Source: Sandarakinorhabdus sp. AAP62 (GTDB lineage: Bacteria; Pseudomonadota; Alphaproteobacteria; Sphingomonadales; Sphingomonadaceae). Taken from it: a stretch of 64,000 nt of DNA. Positions 55,181-64,000 of the stretch are shown here, in pieces (position 1 is the stretch's first letter; every line of letters starts with the position of its first letter). Below the pieces are notes generated by a model, which worked only from the letters and a program-made list of their open reading frames with translations, had not been told where the DNA came from and did no database searches. The translations under genes were made by a program, and so were the position numbers. The stretch spans positions 1 to 64,000 of the forward strand of contig NZ_ANFY01000006.1 in the NCBI RefSeq assembly GCF_000331225.1. Direction: 5' to 3'.

Positions 55181-58100
55181 TTACGGCGCCCGCGTCAGCG
55201 GTTTCAGCCCGGCGGCCTGCAGGGCGGCATTGGCGGCTGGCAGTTCGGCCAGTGCCGTGTCCAGCGCCTGCAACTGCCGCGCCAGCTGGCCCGACAGATC
55301 GGCAAACACCGCCCTTGCACCATCGGTGGGGGCCGCATCGGCGCTGTCGATCACGCCGATAAGGCCAGCCAGCTTGTCGTTGAGCTTGATCGGATAGTTC
55401 AGCGGGTCCTGCCGGCTCTGGTTCTTCACCTGGTAGATCTCGGCTTCCACCGCCGCCAGCTTCGCCAGCAGCGACATCACCGATGCCGGCAGCGCCTTCA
55501 CCTTGGCCTGCGCTTCGGCCTGCGCCCGCAGCCCCCGCACCAGCAGCACGGCCTTGTTGGCCTCGGTCACCCTGGCGGTGACGGCCTGGGCCAGATCATA
55601 GCGCGCCTTCAGATCAGCGTCGCTCACGCCCATGACGCGCGGATCGCGCATGATCGCAAAGCCTTCCTCCTGTTGCTTGCCATCGATGATCAACTGCACC
55701 TTGTAGGCACCGGGCAGCGCGAGCACACCACGGTTGCGGCTGGTCCACAGGATCATGCCGTCAAAATCGGTGAAGCCGGGATGACGCATGTTCCAGGTGA
55801 AGCGGTTCATGCCCGGCTTCATCGCGGCCGTGGGCGGCCCCTTGGGCGCGTCGCCGCCGTCCTCGTCGTCACCACCGCCTGCAGCCTCGTCCTTCTTCGG
55901 CGCCTCCGCCTTGCCTTCGAAGCGCTGGATCAGGCTGCCATCCGGACCAAAAATCGCCACCGCCAGCGATTTGGGCGCGGCGCTGAGATAATAATCGATG
56001 GCCACGCCGGCATCGACGCCGCGCACGGCAGGCGCCGGTGCAAACAGCCGGGTTTCCGGCGGGGCGGCAGCCTGCACCTGGCGCAGCACGTCGATATTGT
56101 CCATCACCCAGAAACTGCGGCCGTGGGTGGAAATCACCAGATCATGATCGGTCACCGCCAGATCGGAAACCTGGACCACCGGCAGATTGGACTGCAGCTT
56201 GTGCCAGGCAGAGCCGCCGTCAAAGCTGGCCCACACGCCGCGTTCGGTGCCGAGATAGAGCAGGCCGGGGCGCCTGGTGTCTTCACGGATGGAACGGGTC
56301 ATCTCGTCGGCAGGCAGGCCAGCACTGATCTCCACCCAGGTCTTGCCATAGTCGCTGGTCTTCCACGCAATCGGCTTGAAATCATCCATCAGGAAGCGAT
56401 GGCCCACCACATAGGCAGTGCCGGGGCTGTGGGGTGAGTCTTCCACCGTGGTGATCTTGGTGAACTTCGGCAGTTTCGGCGGCGTGATGTTGCGCCATCT
56501 CGCGCCGCCATCGCGGGTGACATGCACCAGGCCATCGTCGCTGCCAGCCCAGACCACGCCCTTTTCCAGCCGCGACGGCGCCAGCGCAAACACGGTGGCA
56601 TAGGTTTCCACGCCGGTCTGGTCCCGCGTGATCGGGCCGCCCGACGGCCCCAGCGTCGCCGGATCATGCGCGGTCAGATCGGGGCTGATCTTCTCCCAGC
56701 TCTGCCCCTCGTTGCGGCTCTTCCAGACATGCTGCGACGTCACATAAAGCGTGCCGGCATCGTGCGGATCAAAGACAATGGGGAAGGTCCACTGGAACCG
56801 CTCGGCAATGTCGCTGGCCGACGCACCCATGGGATTGTCAGGCCGTACGGTGATGGTGCGGCTCTGCCCGGTACGATGGTCATAGCGGGTCAGCAGGCCG
56901 CCATAGCTGCCGGCATAATAGATATCGGGATTGCGCGGATCGGGCGCGACATAGCCGCTCTCGCCGCCGCCCACGGCAATGCCATACAGACCGCCCAGCA
57001 CATTCTGATTGCCCCAGCCGCGTGACGGCACACAGATGGTCGAATTGTCCTGCTGGCCGCCGCAGGCGTAATAGGGTTTGTGCGCCGTCAGGCTGAGCCG
57101 ATAGATCTGCGCTGTGGCAAAATTCTGCTTCGTCCAGCTGGTCCCGCCGTTCACCGAGACATTGGCGCCGCCGTCGTTGGCCTGCACCATGCGGTTGTTG
57201 TCGTCAGCGGCAATCCACAGATCATGGTTGTCGCCGTGCGGCACGCGGATCCGCTTGGGGAAGGTCTTGCCGCCGTCATCGGAGCGGTGGAAATTGACGT
57301 TGAGCACATAGACGCGCTCCTTGTCCTTCGGGTCGGCAACGATACGCGTGTAGTAGAAGGCGCGCTGGCGCAGATCGCGGCTGTCATTCCGCTTCTCCCA
57401 CGTCTTGCCGCCATCATTGCTGGCATAGACGCCGCCGGCGGCCTCATGCTCGATGATGGCATAGACGCGATTGGGATCGACCGGCGAGACGCTCACGCCG
57501 ATCTTGCCGAGCAGGCCGTCCTTCGGCAGGCCCGGCGCCCGGCTGATCTCGGCCCAGCTGGTGCCGCCGTCCGTGCTCTTGAACAGGCCGCTGCCCGGCC
57601 CGCCCGACGACATGCCCCACGGCTTGCGCCACGCTTCCCAGAGCGCGGCATAGACGACATCGGGGTTGGCCGGATCGATGCTGATGTCGACAGCGCCGGT
57701 TTTGGCATCGCGATACAGCACCTTCGTCCAGCTCTTGCCGCCGTCCTTGGTGCGAAACACGCCGCGATCGGGGTTGTCGGCGCCATAATGACCAAAGCCG
57801 CCGACGAACACCGTGTCGCAATCCTTCGGCGCAATGCGCACGCGGCTGAAATTGTGCACGTCGGCAAGGCCAATCTTCGCCCAGCTCTTGCCGCCGTCCG
57901 TGGTTTTCCACACGCCGTTGCCGGGCAGCACATTGCCGCGCAGCTGGCTTTCACCGGTGGTGGCATAGACAATGTCAGGGTTGGCCTCGCACACCGCGAC
58001 GCCGCCAAAGGCCGCGGTGTCGGTCTTGCCGTCGGTCATCGGCTGCCAGCTGGTGCCGCCGTCTGTCGTCTTCCACAGGCCGCCGCCAGTGGCGGCAAAC

Positions 58101-58297
58101 CAATATTCGTGGGGGCGTTTGACACTGCCGCTGGCCGAGATGGAACGGCCGCCGCGGGCCGGGCCGATGTTGCGCCATTTCAGGCCGCCGAAATAGGCCT
58201 CCACGCCCATGGGCGCCGGCTTTGCCGCTTCCGCCGCAAGGCCCTGCCCAGCCAGCATCGCCGCCAGACTGGCAGCCATCATCCACGCAGCTCGCAT
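55181..58297 (-). CDS. Secreted sortilin/VPS10-like BNR-repeat protein
   Basis: 1038 residues from the ATG at 58297; AGGGAG seven bases upstream fits this ATG better than the one two codons earlier. Sec signal peptide (MRAAWMMAASLAAML to GLAAEA). The bulk (about 40-780) is a large beta-propeller with many Asp-box repeats (TTDGGTSW, KDGGKSW, NDGGKTW), like sortilin and BNR glycosidase-like proteins. An acidic low-complexity linker (about 790-820) precedes a helical C-terminal region (about 880-1038). No catalytic motif is visible. Such proteins in this group are annotated only as exported glycosyl-hydrolase-like; role unknown. Confidence 0.85.
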   Translation of the reverse strand: MRAAWMMAASLAAMLAGQGLAAEAAKPAPMGVEAYFGGLKWRNIGPARGGRSISASGSVKRPHEYWFAATGGGLWKTTDGGTSWQPMTDGKTDTAAFGGVAVCEANPDIVYATTGESQLRGNVLPGNGVWKTTDGGKSWAKIGLADVHNFSRVRIAPKDCDTVFVGGFGHYGADNPDRGVFRTKDGGKSWTKVLYRDAKTGAVDISIDPANPDVVYAALWEAWRKPWGMSSGGPGSGLFKSTDGGTSWAEISRAPGLPKDGLLGKIGVSVSPVDPNRVYAIIEHEAAGGVYASNDGGKTWEKRNDSRDLRQRAFYYTRIVADPKDKERVYVLNVNFHRSDDGGKTFPKRIRVPHGDNHDLWIAADDNNRMVQANDGGANVSVNGGTSWTKQNFATAQIYRLSLTAHKPYYACGGQQDNSTICVPSRGWGNQNVLGGLYGIAVGGGESGYVAPDPRNPDIYYAGSYGGLLTRYDHRTGQSRTITVRPDNPMGASASDIAERFQWTFPIVFDPHDAGTLYVTSQHVWKSRNEGQSWEKISPDLTAHDPATLGPSGGPITRDQTGVETYATVFALAPSRLEKGVVWAGSDDGLVHVTRDGGARWRNITPPKLPKFTKITTVEDSPHSPGTAYVVGHRFLMDDFKPIAWKTSDYGKTWVEISAGLPADEMTRSIREDTRRPGLLYLGTERGVWASFDGGSAWHKLQSNLPVVQVSDLAVTDHDLVISTHGRSFWVMDNIDVLRQVQAAAPPETRLFAPAPAVRGVDAGVAIDYYLSAAPKSLAVAIFGPDGSLIQRFEGKAEAPKKDEAAGGGDDEDGGDAPKGPPTAAMKPGMNRFTWNMRHPGFTDFDGMILWTSRNRGVLALPGAYKVQLIIDGKQQEEGFAIMRDPRVMGVSDADLKARYDLAQAVTARVTEANKAVLLVRGLRAQAEAQAKVKALPASVMSLLAKLAAVEAEIYQVKNQSRQDPLNYPIKLNDKLAGLIGVIDSADAAPTDGARAVFADLSGQLARQLQALDTALAELPAANAALQAAGLKPLTRAP

Positions 58298-58364
58298 GTT
58301 CATTCTCCCTGTTACCGCCGTGTTAGCAGCCGGGTAGCAGGAGGCAATCGGCTTTGGTGCTCGT

Positions 58365-58802
58365 TCAGCGGATAATGATGGCGGCAATCTCGTCGATCGG
58401 ATGGCCAGTCAGATCCTTGTCGATTTCGGCAACGATGCGGGCGCTCACGTCCCGGCTGTAGTGGCGGCGCAATTCGGCAAGGGTGCGCGGCGGCGCCACG
58501 ACCACGATTTCTGTCCCGTCATCACCCCCTGCACGGCGAGCAAGCAAGGCCGCCGCTTCGGCCGCAAAATGGTCCTCTGCCTGCTGGTGCCAATCGGTCT
58601 GTTCCATTGCGCTGGGCGTACTGCCGGCACTGGAAAAGGCCCGGCCCGGTCGATCGCTGCCCATGTCGCGCGTCGGCGCTGCGCTGCGTTCGGCGCGGGC
58701 CTCCACCTTCAGGGCCGGGTTGCGAAAATCGCCGCTGTTGCGCAGCAGCAGATATTTCTGGCCATCGGCAACCAGAACCAGGGCGTCATGCTGCAGGTTC
58801 AT
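58365..58802 (-). CDS. Host-attachment family protein (PF10116-type)
   Basis: 145 residues from the ATG at 58802, with AGGAGG upstream. The N-terminus carries LVLVADGQKYLLLRN and the C-terminal half carries IVVVAPPRTLAELRRHYS and GHPIDEIAAII, both conserved in proteins called required for attachment to host cells. The real function is unknown; the fold resembles release-factor eRF1-like domains. Standalone gene between a secreted protein and a permease. Confidence 0.9.
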   Translation of the reverse strand: MNLQHDALVLVADGQKYLLLRNSGDFRNPALKVEARAERSAAPTRDMGSDRPGRAFSSAGSTPSAMEQTDWHQQAEDHFAAEAAALLARRAGGDDGTEIVVVAPPRTLAELRRHYSRDVSARIVAEIDKDLTGHPIDEIAAIIIR

Positions 58803-58889
58803 ACCCACCTCCTCGAACAAAGTCATGGGTAGATTACAGCGGCCATCACTGCCGAGCGCCAGCCCGGGTTTCCACGGATATCGGGCAGT

Positions 58890-59672
58890 TCAGACCAGTG
58901 CCTGCCACAGGCTGTAGACGCTGCTGGCCACCAGCATCAGGCCGACCATGACCAGCAGGCGCCCGGCGGCGACCCGGCTGGCTATGATGGCGCCCAGCGG
59001 TGCAGCCAACAGGCCACCGACCACCAGGCCGATCACGGCTGTGGAAAAGGCCTCTGGCCCCAATTGGGTGACAAAGCTGGCCGAGATCGCCATCGTCACC
59101 AGGAATTCGGCGGTGTTCACCGTGCCGATGGTGGTGCGCGGCGAAGCCCCCTGGATCAGCAGGTTGGAAGTGACGATCGGCCCCCAGCCACCGCCGCCAG
59201 CCGCATCCAGGAAGCCGCCCAGCAGGCCCAATGGCGGCACCAGGCGCGGCGCGCGGCGCGGCGGCCCATGATCCAGCCGCCAGGCCCGCCACAGCAGATA
59301 GAGGCCGATGCACGCCAGATAGGCCATCACGAACGGCCGTGCGACGCTGGCATCGATATTGGAGAGGACATAGGCACCTGCCGCCCCGCCGATCATGCCC
59401 GGTATCGCCAGCCGCGCCAGCAGACGCCAATCGACATTGCGATAGATGATGTGGCTGACAGCCGATGCCGCCGTGGTGAAACATTCGACCAGATGCACAT
59501 TGGCCGACGCTCGCGCCGGCACCAGCCCGACCATGCCGACCAGCATCAGATTGGTGATCAGGCCAAAGGCCATGCCAAGCGCGCCATCCACCAGCTGCGC
59601 CAGGAAGCCGACCGCGATGAAGGGCAGCAGCGCCTGCACGAATTCGATCGACAGATCGGGCAGTTCCGTCAT
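58890..59672 (-). CDS. TauE/SafE family anion permease
   Basis: 260 residues from the ATG at 59672. Seven to eight hydrophobic segments in two repeats, the first beginning FIAVGFLAQLVDGALGMAFG and the second LGLLGGFLDAAGGGGWGP, both typical DUF81/TauE motifs. It probably exports sulfite, sulfoacetate or another organic anion. No sulfur-metabolism genes nearby. Confidence 0.92.
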   Translation of the reverse strand: MTELPDLSIEFVQALLPFIAVGFLAQLVDGALGMAFGLITNLMLVGMVGLVPARASANVHLVECFTTAASAVSHIIYRNVDWRLLARLAIPGMIGGAAGAYVLSNIDASVARPFVMAYLACIGLYLLWRAWRLDHGPPRRAPRLVPPLGLLGGFLDAAGGGGWGPIVTSNLLIQGASPRTTIGTVNTAEFLVTMAISASFVTQLGPEAFSTAVIGLVVGGLLAAPLGAIIASRVAAGRLLVMVGLMLVASSVYSLWQALV

Positions 59673-59837
59673 GCCGGGCCAAGCCCCTGGCTGATGTTGT
59701 GCATGGCCGATCCCTTTCGTCCGCCGGCAGCGGCGTTGCAGCCTTGGTATCAGGTGATTTGGGTGCGGCAAACCACCGGAGCAGGCAGAAGCGGCAATCA
59801 TTATCATGCCTGCGCCAAGCCGGGCTTGGGCAAAGGT

Positions 59838-64000
<4,163 letters not shown>

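Noticed and set aside
59814-59831. Terminator after glgX
   Set aside because: The CCAAGC-CGG-GCTTGG hairpin has only six paired bases and no T run; too weak to call.

Overview
The window reads as high-GC alphaproteobacterial chromosome, most likely Sphingomonadales. The support is the density of 4-base ATGA stop/start overlaps, the gene content (sphingomonad-style Pot/Puu cluster, homogentisate-route enzymes, COG5616 TolB-like proteins) and near-continuous coding on both strands. The species cannot be named from sequence alone.

Region 1 (1 to about 12450) is the right-hand part of an integrative element of P4-satellite type. It ends in a 3' tRNA-Lys(CTT) fragment that marks an att site, followed inward by a tyrosine integrase, an unknown 426-residue protein, an AlpA-like excisionase, a Toprim primase and a D5-type helicase. 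The cargo is defensive: a DUF262/DUF1524 (GmrSD/SspE/BrxU-like) nuclease and a type I restriction operon hsdR-hsdM-hsdS, whose last gene runs off the left edge. The defence half has visibly lower GC than the chromosome.

Region 2 (12470 to 22438, all minus strand) is a nine-gene putrescine uptake and catabolism operon. In order of transcription it holds a glutamine-synthetase paralogue, PotF-, PotH-, PotI- and PotA/G-like transporter parts, PuuD, an SpuC-type aminotransferase, PuuA and PuuB. Every junction is an overlap or a gap of at most 11 bases. No PuuC-type aldehyde dehydrogenase is present.

Region 3 (22608 to 31898, plus strand) is the most unusual part. Four exported proteins are chained by ATGA overlaps: two tandem paralogues with an N-terminal beta-propeller and C-terminal caspase-like peptidase domain, a third caspase-like protein with a different C-terminal part, and a trypsin-like S1 protease with intact triad, trypsin-type specificity Asp and zymogen-like N-terminus. 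It looks like a periplasmic or extracellular protease cascade.

Region 4 (31870 to 43832) mixes housekeeping genes (ugd, hppD plus a VOC-fold gene, an Lrp/AsnC regulator) with two signalling or conflict cassettes. One is a TIR-TolB-TPR protein co-transcribed with a large FAD oxidoreductase. The other is a TIR-TM-TolB-TPR protein divergent from a SLOG-like protein with four membrane segments (SLATT-like).

Region 5 (44019 to 54676) holds glutaryl-CoA dehydrogenase, a fumarylacetoacetate-hydrolase-family protein, a giant RTX extracellular nuclease (ExeM/NucH type), the divergent TolC/ABC/HlyD type I secretion operon that probably exports it, and a small XRE regulator.

Region 6 (54677 to 64000) has a 504-base non-coding stretch, a secreted sortilin/BNR-repeat protein, a host-attachment-family protein, a TauE/SafE permease, and a glycogen operon glgA-pgm-glgX whose glgA start lies beyond the right edge. 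No rRNA, intact tRNA or CRISPR array was found.
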